DNA of 46,730 nucleotides. It comes from Gemmatimonadales bacterium (lineage in GTDB: Bacteria; Gemmatimonadota; Gemmatimonadetes; Palauibacterales; Palauibacteraceae). How positions within the stretch are numbered: position 1 is the first letter of the stretch; every line of letters begins with the position of its first letter. The DNA is taken from NCBI GenBank assembly GCA_009840115.1, contig VXOJ01000008.1, positions 62,212 through 108,941 on the forward strand. The letters are read 5' to 3'. Both the position numbers and the translations under genes were made by a program. The notes beneath the pieces were generated by a model. That model saw nothing but the letters and a program-made list of their open reading frames with translations, was not told the DNA's origin and searched no databases. Below, piece after piece: positions 16,413-23,782 of the stretch.

Positions 16413-18455
16413 ATGAACACGCGTTTCGCTTGCCGTCTCCGTCGCACGCCCGGCTCCGCTGCTTCCGCGCTCTGCGCCGGACTTCTCGCCCTGTTCGCGG
16501 CCGCGGACGTCGCGGCTCAGAGCACCGAACTCGAGGTCGGCCGGACGTTGTCGGGCACGCTCGCCGCGGGCGACACGGCGCGCTATACGATCGAGGCGGA
16601 CGAGAACGACTTCGTCCTCGGCGAGGTGGACCAGGTTTCCGTCGACGTGACGGCGCGCGTCCTCGACCCCGGGGGGACGCAGATCGGCCGCTTCGGCGGA
16701 CTGGGGCGCGGCGTCGAGCGCTTCGGCGGGCGGACATCCGGCGCGGGCATCCACACGCTGGAACTGATCGTTGCGGGGGACGACCCGAAGGCCGGCGGGC
16801 GTTACGAGATCACGCTGCTGCGGCACGAACCCGTCGCGACGGACCCGGAGGAACTCGCCGACCAGATCATGTCCCGTTTCGATGGGTCGCATTCTCCGGG
16901 AGGCGCGGTGCGCGTGTGGCGCGACGGCCGCACGCTCTTCTCGAAGACCTACGGGATGGCGAACCTCGCCTACGGCCTCCCCTTCGAGGAAGACACCCGG
17001 ACGAACATCGGCTCGACATCGAAGCAGTTCACGGCCTTCGCGATCATGCTGCAGGCGGAGCGAGGGCTCCTCTCCCTCGACGACGACATCCGGAAGCACA
17101 TCCCCGAGCTCCCGGAGTTCGATCAGACGATCCGGGTGAAGCACCTGGTCACGCACACGTCGGGACTGCGCGAATTCCTGAACCTGCTGCGGATGACGGG
17201 ACGCCGCCTCGACCACGGCGACTGGATCGACCGCTCGGAACTCATCGACATCGTGCAGCGGCAGCCGGCGCTCCAGAACGAGCCCGGCGCCGAGTGGAAC
17301 TACAACAACACGGCGTTCGGCCTCGCGGCCGTCATCGTCGAGCGGACCTCCGGGCAGGACTTCCCCGTCTTCATGCAGGAAAACGTGTTCGGACCGCTGG
17401 GGATGACGGGGACGATGGTGCGCCCGTCCACACGCCACATCGTCCCCAACATGTCCGAGGGCTACACGCCGGGACCGGACGGGTACCGCCAGATCGGAGA
17501 CCTCGGCGGCGCGGTCGGGGCGGGGGCGATCTACAGCACGATCGGCGACCTCCAGACGTGGGCCGAGAACTACGCGAACCCGCGGGTCGGCACGCGGGAG
17601 AGCGTCGACGCGATGACGACGTCGTTCGTCCTCAACGATGGCGAGGAGACGGGGTACGGGTACGGCCTTTCGGTCGGCGAGCAGGGCGGACTGAAGCGCG
17701 TAAGCCACGGGGGCGCGGACGTCGCGCACCGCTCGATGTTCGTCTACTTCCCCGAGATCAATGCGGGCCTCACGACCCAGAGCAATCACGCCCAGTTCGA
17801 CAGCGGCGTCGCGTACGAACTCGCCGCGGCGTTCTTCAGGGACGCGATGGAGGAGGAGGACGAGGCTGTCGCGGCGGCTGCCGGCGACTTCGATCCCGCC
17901 GACTACGACCCCGGGGACTTCGACGACTTCGCCGGCCGCTACTCGCTGGACGCGTCACCGAATTTCATCCTCACCTTCACGCGCGAGGACGACACGTTCT
18001 ACGCGCAGGCCACGGGTCAGCAGCGGCTCGAGATCGTCCCCACGTCCGACTCGACGTTCCGCCTGCTCGCCGTCGAAGCTTCCGTCACCTTCCTGCGGGA
18101 TCCGGAAGGAGATGTCGAGGGGCTCACGCTGCACCAGAACGGGGACAACCACGCCACCCGCCTCGGGGATGACGAGGCCCAGGGATGGGAGCCGACGGCG
18201 GAAGACCTCGCCGACTTCGCCGGACGCTTCTTCAGCGACGAACTCGAGACGTTCTACTCCTTCACCGTGGAGGATGGAACGCTCGTCCTGCACCAGCGCC
18301 GGCTCGACCGGGCGGAACTCGAACCCGGTGAAGAGGATCAATTCTCGGGCGGCGGACTGTCGTTCGCCTTCGAGCGGGACCGCAACGGACAGGTGATCGG
18401 CTTTTACCTCTCGAACGTCCGCACGCGCGACGTCCGCTTCGGTCGCGTGCGCTGA
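16413..18455 (+). CDS. Exported serine hydrolase (class C beta-lactamase fold) with N-terminal PPC-like and C-terminal DUF3471-like domains
   Basis: A 680-residue protein with a signal peptide ending DVAAQ. Residues about 37-138 form a small beta-sandwich resembling the bacterial pre-peptidase C-terminal domain, here at the N-terminus. The hydrolase core carries S201-T-S-K204 (SxxK), Y297-N-N (YxN) and H432-G-G, so the penicillin-binding-protein/AmpC-type site is complete. An Asp-rich spacer (DFDPADYDPGDFDDFAG) leads to two DUF3471-like lipocalin-style modules, about 505-585 and 597-680, both beginning FAGR. Likely a periplasmic D-aminopeptidase, esterase or transpeptidase-like enzyme rather than an antibiotic-resistance lactamase, but substrate is unknown. 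GGAG lies at 16402-16405, seven bases before the ATG. Confidence 0.9.
   Translation: MNTRFACRLRRTPGSAASALCAGLLALFAAADVAAQSTELEVGRTLSGTLAAGDTARYTIEADENDFVLGEVDQVSVDVTARVLDPGGTQIGRFGGLGRGVERFGGRTSGAGIHTLELIVAGDDPKAGGRYEITLLRHEPVATDPEELADQIMSRFDGSHSPGGAVRVWRDGRTLFSKTYGMANLAYGLPFEEDTRTNIGSTSKQFTAFAIMLQAERGLLSLDDDIRKHIPELPEFDQTIRVKHLVTHTSGLREFLNLLRMTGRRLDHGDWIDRSELIDIVQRQPALQNEPGAEWNYNNTAFGLAAVIVERTSGQDFPVFMQENVFGPLGMTGTMVRPSTRHIVPNMSEGYTPGPDGYRQIGDLGGAVGAGAIYSTIGDLQTWAENYANPRVGTRESVDAMTTSFVLNDGEETGYGYGLSVGEQGGLKRVSHGGADVAHRSMFVYFPEINAGLTTQSNHAQFDSGVAYELAAAFFRDAMEEEDEAVAAAAGDFDPADYDPGDFDDFAGRYSLDASPNFILTFTREDDTFYAQATGQQRLEIVPTSDSTFRLLAVEASVTFLRDPEGDVEGLTLHQNGDNHATRLGDDEAQGWEPTAEDLADFAGRFFSDELETFYSFTVEDGTLVLHQRRLDRAELEPGEEDQFSGGGLSFAFERDRNGQVIGFYLSNVRTRDVRFGRVR
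18420..18452 (+). terminator. Hairpin overlapping the end of the serine hydrolase gene
   Basis: CGCACGCG near 18420 and CGCGTGCG near 18452 are complementary and enclose the last codons of the gene, with a small bulge. A second six-base stem (TCCGCT at 18469-18474 with AGCGGA at 18483-18488) follows in the 75-base gap before the TonB receptor gene. Either could attenuate or terminate transcription; neither has a U-tract. Confidence 0.3.
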
Positions 18456-18530
18456 CAGAATCCGGGGTTCCGCTTAGCTTGTAGCGGAGGGATGCCGGCA
18501 GTTTCAACCGAAAGGCGGGAGGCGTTCGCG

Positions 18531-21482
18531 ATGACGGGATTCGGAGTTCGTTTCGGTCGTAATGCTGGGCGGGGAACCTTGCTGCTGGCGGCGGTCATCG
18601 CGTTCGGGGCTCTCCCCGGCGCCGCGTGGGCGCAGGGTCGAATCGCGGGCGCGGTCACGGATGACGCCACGGGCGCACCCCTGGCGGCCGTGCTGGTCGA
18701 GGTCGTGGACGCGCAGGGCGCCGTGGCGGCACAAGCCACCACGGGCCCGGGCGGCACCTATGTCATCGACGGCGTGTCGGCCGGATCGTATTCGATTCGG
18801 TTCACCGCGCCGGGCTGGGTGACCGTCGTCATGGAATCGCAGGCCGTCGCCGCCGGCCAGTCGACGTCCGTCTCGACGACCATGACGCAGCAGTCGTTCG
18901 AACTCAACCCGCTTACGGTCACTGCCTCCCGCACGCATGAAAAGGTGCTGGAGGCGCCGGCGGCGGTGGAGGTCGTCTCGACCCGCGATCTCGAAGAACG
19001 CCAGGTGACGTCTCCGATCGAGCACGTGGAGCACCAGCCCGGCGTGGACGTGGCCCGTACGGGGATTCGCGGCCGCGCCGCGGTGCTGCGCGGCTTCAAC
19101 AACATCTTCTCCAGCCGCACGCTGTTCATGACGGACAACCGGATCGCGCGCGTGCCTTCGCTCCGGGTGAACATCTTCTACCTGAACCCGGCCTCGGACC
19201 TCGACATGGACCAGGTCGAGACCGTCCTGGGTCCGGGGTCCGCCCTCTACGGACCGAACGCGGCGGGCGGCGTCGTCCACTACCTCACGAAGTCTCCCAT
19301 CCGTTCGCCGGGAGCCAGCTTCTCGGTGGGCGGCGGCCTGCGGCAGCAGGGCAACACGCCGGGGGTCGGCAGCGGCCCGATCCAGGGCGAAGACGCCGGG
19401 TTGTTCCAGTTCGATGGGCGCATCGCGGTGGCTCCAAGCGACAAGTTCGGGTTCAAGATCTCGGGCCAGTACTTCGACGCGACCGAGTACGTTTTCAACG
19501 ATCTGGTCGAGGCGCAGGTGGGGGGCGCGGGGCAGGCCTGCATCGGAGCCGGGTTCGACCCCACATCGCCGGCCTGCCAGCCGTTCACTTCGGGACTCGA
19601 CCTGACGAATCCGACGGATCAGGGCGTGCTGGCCCAGTCCGCCCGGAATGCGGCCATGGGGCGCGATGACGGGCACCGGAACTGGGGCGTGGACGCGCGC
19701 ATGGACTTCGAGCCGTCGCCCGGGACTTCGCTCATTCTGGCCGCGGGGCGAAACGTGGCCGCCCAGGCGACGGAACTCACCGGGTTGGGCGCGTCCAACG
19801 TCACCAACTGGGGCGTCACCTACGGACAGGCACGGCTGCGGCACAAGGATCTGTTCGCGCAGCTCTTCTACAACTACAACACGAACGACGAGACCTTCCT
19901 CCTCCGCTCGGGTCGGCCGTTGTTCGACAATTCTTCCCTGCTGGTGGGACAGATCCAGCACCAGTCACGGATCGGCTCGGCGCACCGGCTCATCTACGGG
20001 GTCGACTACCTCGGGACGAACCCGGACAGCCGGGGCACGATCAACGGGCAGTTCGAGAACGACGACGAGACGACCGAGGTCGGCGGCTACGTCCAGTGGG
20101 AGTGGGCGCTGAGCCCGAAGTTCGAGCTCACGGGCGCGTTCCGGTACGACTACAACAGCAGCCTGACGGATCCGGTCTTCTCCCCGCGCGCGGCGCTCGT
20201 GTACAAGCCGGATGCGGCGAACTCGTTCCGGGTCACTTTCAACCGGGCGTTCTCTACGCCTACCTCCACGAACCAGTTCCTGGACATCTCCGGGGGGACG
20301 ATCCCGATCCCCGGCCTGCCGTTCCGGTACGACCTCCGCGCGACCGGCTCCGCCGGCAACGGGCACATGTACATGCGGGATTCGAATGGGATCCCGATGC
20401 ATATGTCGCCTTTCAACGTGCTGGGCGGGGGCAGTGCGCGGCAGTTCCTTCCGTCGACCACGGCCCAGCTTTGGAGCACGGCGATAAACACGCTCGGCGC
20501 TGTGGCCGGGGGCGATCCTCAGCTGGCACCGCTGGCGGCACTCCTGCCATTGATCCCCGTCCCCTCGCAGGACCAGGTGGGTATCCTGGCCCTGCTCCTC
20601 GACGTGGAGGCGGCGGGAGGCGGCGCGCCGCCCGCAGGCTGCGTGGCTCCGCCGTTCTGTCAGGCGGTCGATCTCGCCGCTCTCCAGGACATCGAGGCGC
20701 TCGGTCCGACGGTCAGCAACACGCTCGAGGTGGGCTACAAGGGGCTGTTCGGAGACCGAGTGTCGTTCGGGGCCAACGCCTGGTTCACCCGCTACGACAG
20801 CTATATTGCCCCCCTGCGGCTGCTCTCGCCCAACCTCTTCCTGAACGGCGCGCAGTTGCGACCGTATCTGGAAGGCGTGTTCCGGCAGTTCGTCGGCGTG
20901 GCCTTCCCAAACGAGGCCGTCGCGCTCGGTACGGCCCAACTGGTCGCGGATCTCGCCGCACAGGTTCCTCTGGGAGCTGTGACTCCCACCAGTGCCGGCG
21001 GCACGACATCCGCCATGGTGCTCGGATACCAGGATGCCGGCGGGTTCGACGTAATGGGGGGCGAGTTGGGCGCCGGCTTCGCCCTGAGCGACCAACTGGA
21101 GATGGCCACATCCCTGTCGTTCATCGACAAGAATACCTTCGAGACGGCGGGCGAACTCTTGAGCGAGGTATCGTTGAATGCGCCGACGGTGCGCGGGACC
21201 GCGTCGCTCACGTACCGGAACGACGATTCGGGGATCAACGGCGGCCTGCGCTTCCGGGCGCAGAACGGCTATCCGTTCAACTCCGGGCCCTGGGTGGGCG
21301 ACGTCGACGCCATCACCACGCTGGACGCGAATTTCGGCTTCCGCGTGCCGGGGTACGAGGATCTCTGGTTCCAGGTGGACGTGTCCAACGTCTTCGACAA
21401 GGCGTACCAGAGCATGCTGGGGGCGCCGGCGATCGGGCGCGTGATACTCGCCCGCATGCGCTGGGACTTCAGCCCGTTCTAA
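18531..21482 (+). CDS. TonB-dependent outer-membrane receptor with N-terminal carboxypeptidase-regulatory-like domain
   Basis: A 983-residue receptor. After a signal peptide ending GAAWAQ comes a carboxypeptidase-regulatory-like beta-sandwich (GRIAGAVTDDATGAPLA to about residue 105), then a plug domain with PLTVTASRTHEKVLEAPAAV, RGFNNIFSSRTLFM and GPGSALYGPNAAGGVVHY, then a beta-barrel ending in the aromatic DFSPF typical of outer-membrane proteins. One predicted loop (DNA 20450-20700) is long, rich in Ala, Leu and Pro, and has two Cys. ATG 18531 is preferred over 18492 because GGGAGG lies eight bases upstream of it. No partner SusD or periplasmic binding protein is adjacent, so the substrate is unknown. 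A strong hairpin follows the stop. Confidence 0.92.
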   Translation: MTGFGVRFGRNAGRGTLLLAAVIAFGALPGAAWAQGRIAGAVTDDATGAPLAAVLVEVVDAQGAVAAQATTGPGGTYVIDGVSAGSYSIRFTAPGWVTVVMESQAVAAGQSTSVSTTMTQQSFELNPLTVTASRTHEKVLEAPAAVEVVSTRDLEERQVTSPIEHVEHQPGVDVARTGIRGRAAVLRGFNNIFSSRTLFMTDNRIARVPSLRVNIFYLNPASDLDMDQVETVLGPGSALYGPNAAGGVVHYLTKSPIRSPGASFSVGGGLRQQGNTPGVGSGPIQGEDAGLFQFDGRIAVAPSDKFGFKISGQYFDATEYVFNDLVEAQVGGAGQACIGAGFDPTSPACQPFTSGLDLTNPTDQGVLAQSARNAAMGRDDGHRNWGVDARMDFEPSPGTSLILAAGRNVAAQATELTGLGASNVTNWGVTYGQARLRHKDLFAQLFYNYNTNDETFLLRSGRPLFDNSSLLVGQIQHQSRIGSAHRLIYGVDYLGTNPDSRGTINGQFENDDETTEVGGYVQWEWALSPKFELTGAFRYDYNSSLTDPVFSPRAALVYKPDAANSFRVTFNRAFSTPTSTNQFLDISGGTIPIPGLPFRYDLRATGSAGNGHMYMRDSNGIPMHMSPFNVLGGGSARQFLPSTTAQLWSTAINTLGAVAGGDPQLAPLAALLPLIPVPSQDQVGILALLLDVEAAGGGAPPAGCVAPPFCQAVDLAALQDIEALGPTVSNTLEVGYKGLFGDRVSFGANAWFTRYDSYIAPLRLLSPNLFLNGAQLRPYLEGVFRQFVGVAFPNEAVALGTAQLVADLAAQVPLGAVTPTSAGGTTSAMVLGYQDAGGFDVMGGELGAGFALSDQLEMATSLSFIDKNTFETAGELLSEVSLNAPTVRGTASLTYRNDDSGINGGLRFRAQNGYPFNSGPWVGDVDAITTLDANFGFRVPGYEDLWFQVDVSNVFDKAYQSMLGAPAIGRVILARMRWDFSPF

Positions 21483-21499
21483 CCGGCCGACGGGGTGTG

Positions 21500-21535
21500 T
21501 GAGGGGCCGGCGCCGACGGTGGTGCCGGCCCCTCA
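21500..21535 (+). terminator. Hairpin terminator after the TonB receptor gene
   Basis: TGAGGGGCCGGC at 21500-21511 pairs perfectly with GCCGGCCCCTCA at 21524-21535 around a 12-base loop, 17 bases after the receptor stop. It also lies just past the 3' end of the leftward tRNA gene and could end that transcript too. There is no clear U-tract. Confidence 0.7.
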
Positions 21536-21567
21536 TCGATCTGCCGGGACCCCCGCGGGGAACCGGA

Positions 21568-21652
21568 TGCCGGGGGTGGGGCTCGAACCCACACGGGGAT
21601 GGACCCCTTCGGATTTTAAGTCCGATGCGTCTGCCAATTCCGCCACCCCGGC
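21568..21652 (-). tRNA. tRNA-Leu(UAA)
   Basis: Read on the minus strand, the 85-base sequence has a seven-base acceptor stem (GCCGGGG with CCCCGGC), a D-arm, an anticodon stem-loop with loop CTTAAAA giving anticodon UAA (plus-strand bases 21616-21618), a long class II variable arm (GGGG...CCCC) and a T-loop GGGTTCGAGCCC. The long variable arm and anticodon identify it as leucine, reading UUA. The discriminator base is A and the CCA tail is not encoded (next bases are TCC), so CCA must be added enzymatically. UUA is a rare codon in this GC-rich sequence. Confidence 0.96.
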
Positions 21653-21772
21653 GCGCGTGCCGCATCGGAAAGCTAACGCCTCGCCCGCACCCGGGCAGAA
21701 GAACCGCCTCCGCTTGCGGGTGAGGTGGCGCGGGGCCCAGCATGGACGGGACGATTTCGCCCGGAGGCCATC

Positions 21773-22432
21773 ATGAATCGATTCCTGAAGCGACGCGCCG
21801 CGGTCCGCACGTTCTCGCGTCTCGGCGCGCTGTCGATCCTGCTCCTCGTCCCCGGCCACGCGTTCGCGCAGGCGCATCCGAACCCTGCCACGCCCGACTC
21901 GCTGCGCCAGATCCAGACGATGGAGCCGCGCATCGGACCGCCCGGCACCGAGGTCAGCCTCTACACCGAGAACATCCCGCTCCAGGCGAGGGTGGTCGTC
22001 GGCCTGGGAGCCATCGGCACGGGCTTCGAGGAACTCGGGACCGGCGACCAGGGCGAGTTCGGCGAGATCGGAGCCACGGTGAGCGTGCCGGAGACCGCGA
22101 CGTGGGACCGCGCCGTCGTCTTCATCATCTTCAACGGGAACTTCGCGCCCACGGGGCTTTCCGACCCCTTCCACGTGACGGATGAGGCGGGCCGGATTCA
22201 GCGCACCGGCACGATCGCGGGGCAGGAGAACGGTTGTGTGACGTTCGAGGACCGGGACGGGTACTCCTACACGCTGGCCGGCGACCTGGGAGACGCCGCG
22301 ACCGGGGACTACCTCATCGTCGAGGGGGCCGCGTCGCGTTCGGTCGCCTGCCCGCACGCGGACACGATCGAAGTCGACCGCATGGACGAAACGGAACCGT
22401 TCGAGCGCCCCCGCCCGGAGCCGTTCCGCTAG
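21773..22432 (+). CDS. Exported small beta-rich protein of unknown function
   Basis: A 219-residue protein with a signal peptide cleaved near GHAFA-QA. The first half (MEPRIGPPGTEVSLYTENI, then VVVGLGAIGTGFEEL) resembles an IPT/TIG-type Ig fold of the kind used for ligand or adhesion contacts. The second half (TGTIAGQENGCVTFEDRDG, then YSYTLAGDLGDAATGDYLIV) resembles short domains often annotated DUF5818; that match is from memory and uncertain. The tail is acidic and Pro-rich. GGAGG at 21763-21767 supports ATG 21773. It is transcribed alone, convergent with the dut group. Confidence 0.72.
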   Translation: MNRFLKRRAAVRTFSRLGALSILLLVPGHAFAQAHPNPATPDSLRQIQTMEPRIGPPGTEVSLYTENIPLQARVVVGLGAIGTGFEELGTGDQGEFGEIGATVSVPETATWDRAVVFIIFNGNFAPTGLSDPFHVTDEAGRIQRTGTIAGQENGCVTFEDRDGYSYTLAGDLGDAATGDYLIVEGAASRSVACPHADTIEVDRMDETEPFERPRPEPFR

Positions 22433-22444
22433 GGTAGCGGCCCG

Positions 22445-22475
22445 TTTCCTCGCCGGCGCCGGGCGCTTCAGCGCC
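22445..22475. terminator. Possible hairpin between convergent genes
   Basis: CCGGCGC near 22454 can pair with GCGCCGG near 22470, or GGCGCT with AGCGCC inside the same stretch. It lies just after the rightward gene stop (22432) and overlaps the end of the leftward 31-residue ORF. Competing pairings and no U-tract keep confidence low. Confidence 0.3.
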
Positions 22476-22563
22476 GGGACGAGCCGGTGACTTCGACGAG
22501 GAAGATGACGAGCAGCGTGATCAGGACGGGGATGGCGAGGAGCCACTCCTGCAGTTCGGGCAT
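22468..22563 (-). CDS. Small single-pass membrane protein (31 residues) downstream of dut
   Basis: A 31-residue ORF starting MPELQEWLLAIPVLITLLVI and ending in TGSSRR. After a short acidic N-terminus there are about 17 uninterrupted hydrophobic residues, then a basic C-terminus, the shape of a single membrane helix. AAGGAG lies about eight bases before its ATG, and it starts 12 bases after the dut stop, in the same direction. These points make it a plausible real gene despite its size. I recognise no family. Function unknown; chance occurrence cannot be excluded without homologues. Confidence 0.5.
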   Translation of the reverse strand: MPELQEWLLAIPVLITLLVIFLVEVTGSSRR

Positions 22564-22575
22564 CGCGTCTTCTCC

Positions 22576-23154
22576 TTATCGTTTGCCGGTGCTGCCGAGT
22601 CCGCCGGCGCGATCCGTCGAGATCGCGACCGGCCCCTCCTCCCAGCGCGCGACCCGGTATTTGTGGAGGACGACCTGGGCGATCCGTTCGCCGTGTTCGA
22701 TCCGAATGGGGTGCGGCGCCGAGTTGAGGACGAGGACGAACCACTCGTCCGGATAATCCGCGTCCACGGTGCCCGGCGCATTCGGCACCGTGAGCCCGCG
22801 CTTCCAGGCGAGCGACGACCGCATGCGGATCTGCGCTTCGTAGCCGTCGGGCAGCCGGGCGCGAAAGCCGGTGGGCACGAGCGCCCGGTCGCCGGGTTCG
22901 AGGGCGATCGAAGGGGCGCCGTTCGCCGTGGAGGTCGCGGTCACGGAGATGGTCTCGCGGTTGGCCCCCCGATGGACCCGAACCGGTCCGCACGTGAGAT
23001 GCGCCCGGATGTCGTAGCCGGCCGACTGCCTCGTGGCTCGCGTCGGAACGCGAACGTCTTTCGCCAGTTTCTCGAAGATGACGCGGGCGCCGTCGGCGTC
23101 GGACAAAACCCCTCCCCCACCTGTCTGATCGTTCAGCGGAACCGACGTGCCCAT
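22576..23154 (-). CDS. dut: dUTP diphosphatase (dUTPase)
   Basis: A 192-residue trimeric-type dUTPase, hydrolysing dUTP to dUMP and pyrophosphate to keep uracil out of DNA. Motifs in order: AGYDIRA (I), RMRSSLAWKRGL (II), NAPGTVDADYPDEW (III, uracil-binding), GERIAQ (IV) and GGLGSTGKR (V). The catalytic Asp in TVDADY is present. Motif V has Leu in the usual Phe position (GFGSTG). A segment of about 20 residues between motifs I and II (VHRGANRETISVTATSTANG) is longer than in Escherichia coli Dut. The start is uncertain: ATG 23154 overlaps the upstream gene by 22 bases, while a TTG at 23106 preceded by GGGGGAGG would begin close to the usual N-terminus. Confidence 0.92.
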   Translation of the reverse strand: MGTSVPLNDQTGGGGVLSDADGARVIFEKLAKDVRVPTRATRQSAGYDIRAHLTCGPVRVHRGANRETISVTATSTANGAPSIALEPGDRALVPTGFRARLPDGYEAQIRMRSSLAWKRGLTVPNAPGTVDADYPDEWFVLVLNSAPHPIRIEHGERIAQVVLHKYRVARWEEGPVAISTDRAGGLGSTGKR

Positions 23155-23687
23155 TCTGCGGCGGCGGACATGAATCTGTCGAGATGCTTCCCGGTCGTTT
23201 CGTCCGTCAGTTCGAGGTCGTCGTCGAACACGGCGCCCGCTCCCGAGAGCAGAACTCGCGGCTGCGGCATCACGTGGGCGTTGAGTCCCGCGAGCGACTC
23301 GCGCAGAGAGCGCTGGGCCAGCGCCGTCCCCAGCCGGCCCGGCGTCGCCCCCATGATCGCGACGGGCTTCGCGTCCCACGCCTGCGGACGCGGGGGCCGC
23401 GACCCCCAGTCGACGGCGTTCTTGAGCACGGCCGGCAGGCCCCCGTTGTACTCCGGAGTCACGAGCAGCACCAGGTCCGCGGCGTGGACCGCAGCCTTGA
23501 ATTCCGCCACCTCGTCCGGATCGCCCGCGGCCTCCACGTCTCCGTCATAGAACGGCAACCGCGACGGATCGAAATCCCGGATCTCGATGCCCTCCGGCGC
23601 CCGCGCGATGGCGGCCCGCAGAAGCGCCCGATTGAACGACCGCCGGCGGCAACTGCCCGCAACGGCAAGCAGGGAGATATGATTCAT
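23133..23687 (-). CDS. NADPH-dependent FMN reductase family protein
   Basis: A 184-residue flavodoxin-like reductase. It shows the FMN phosphate loop near the N-terminus (AVAGSCRRRSFNRALL) and the family signature TPEYNGGLPAVLKNAVDW, where Tyr and Asn contact the flavin. The family (ChrR, azoreductase-like, SsuE relatives) reduces FMN, quinones, chromate or azo dyes with NAD(P)H in the cytoplasm. Length matches the family. It overlaps the start of dut by 22 bases, so the two are probably co-transcribed. ATG 23687 is divergent from the amidohydrolase gene with 95 bases between starts. The physiological substrate cannot be read from the sequence. Confidence 0.88.
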   Translation of the reverse strand: MNHISLLAVAGSCRRRSFNRALLRAAIARAPEGIEIRDFDPSRLPFYDGDVEAAGDPDEVAEFKAAVHAADLVLLVTPEYNGGLPAVLKNAVDWGSRPPRPQAWDAKPVAIMGATPGRLGTALAQRSLRESLAGLNAHVMPQPRVLLSGAGAVFDDDLELTDETTGKHLDRFMSAAAEWARRFR

Positions 23688-23782
23688 GGGACGGGAGAGT
23701 GCATGGCGGCGGCACGACGCGCAAACCGCAATGTGCCCGAGCGCATGCCCAGGCCAAGGTCAACGTTCCCGGGAGTCGTCCG

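Noticed and set aside
16413..18455. Antibiotic-resistance beta-lactamase
   Set aside because: The SxxK, YxN and HGG motifs fit the broad serine hydrolase family, but the accessory domains and context point to a housekeeping or catabolic hydrolase.
21568..21652. tRNA-Leu as the attachment site of the integrase
   Set aside because: It lies about 24 kb from the integrase, is intact, and ordinary chromosomal genes lie between. No repeat of its 3' end was seen near the integrase.
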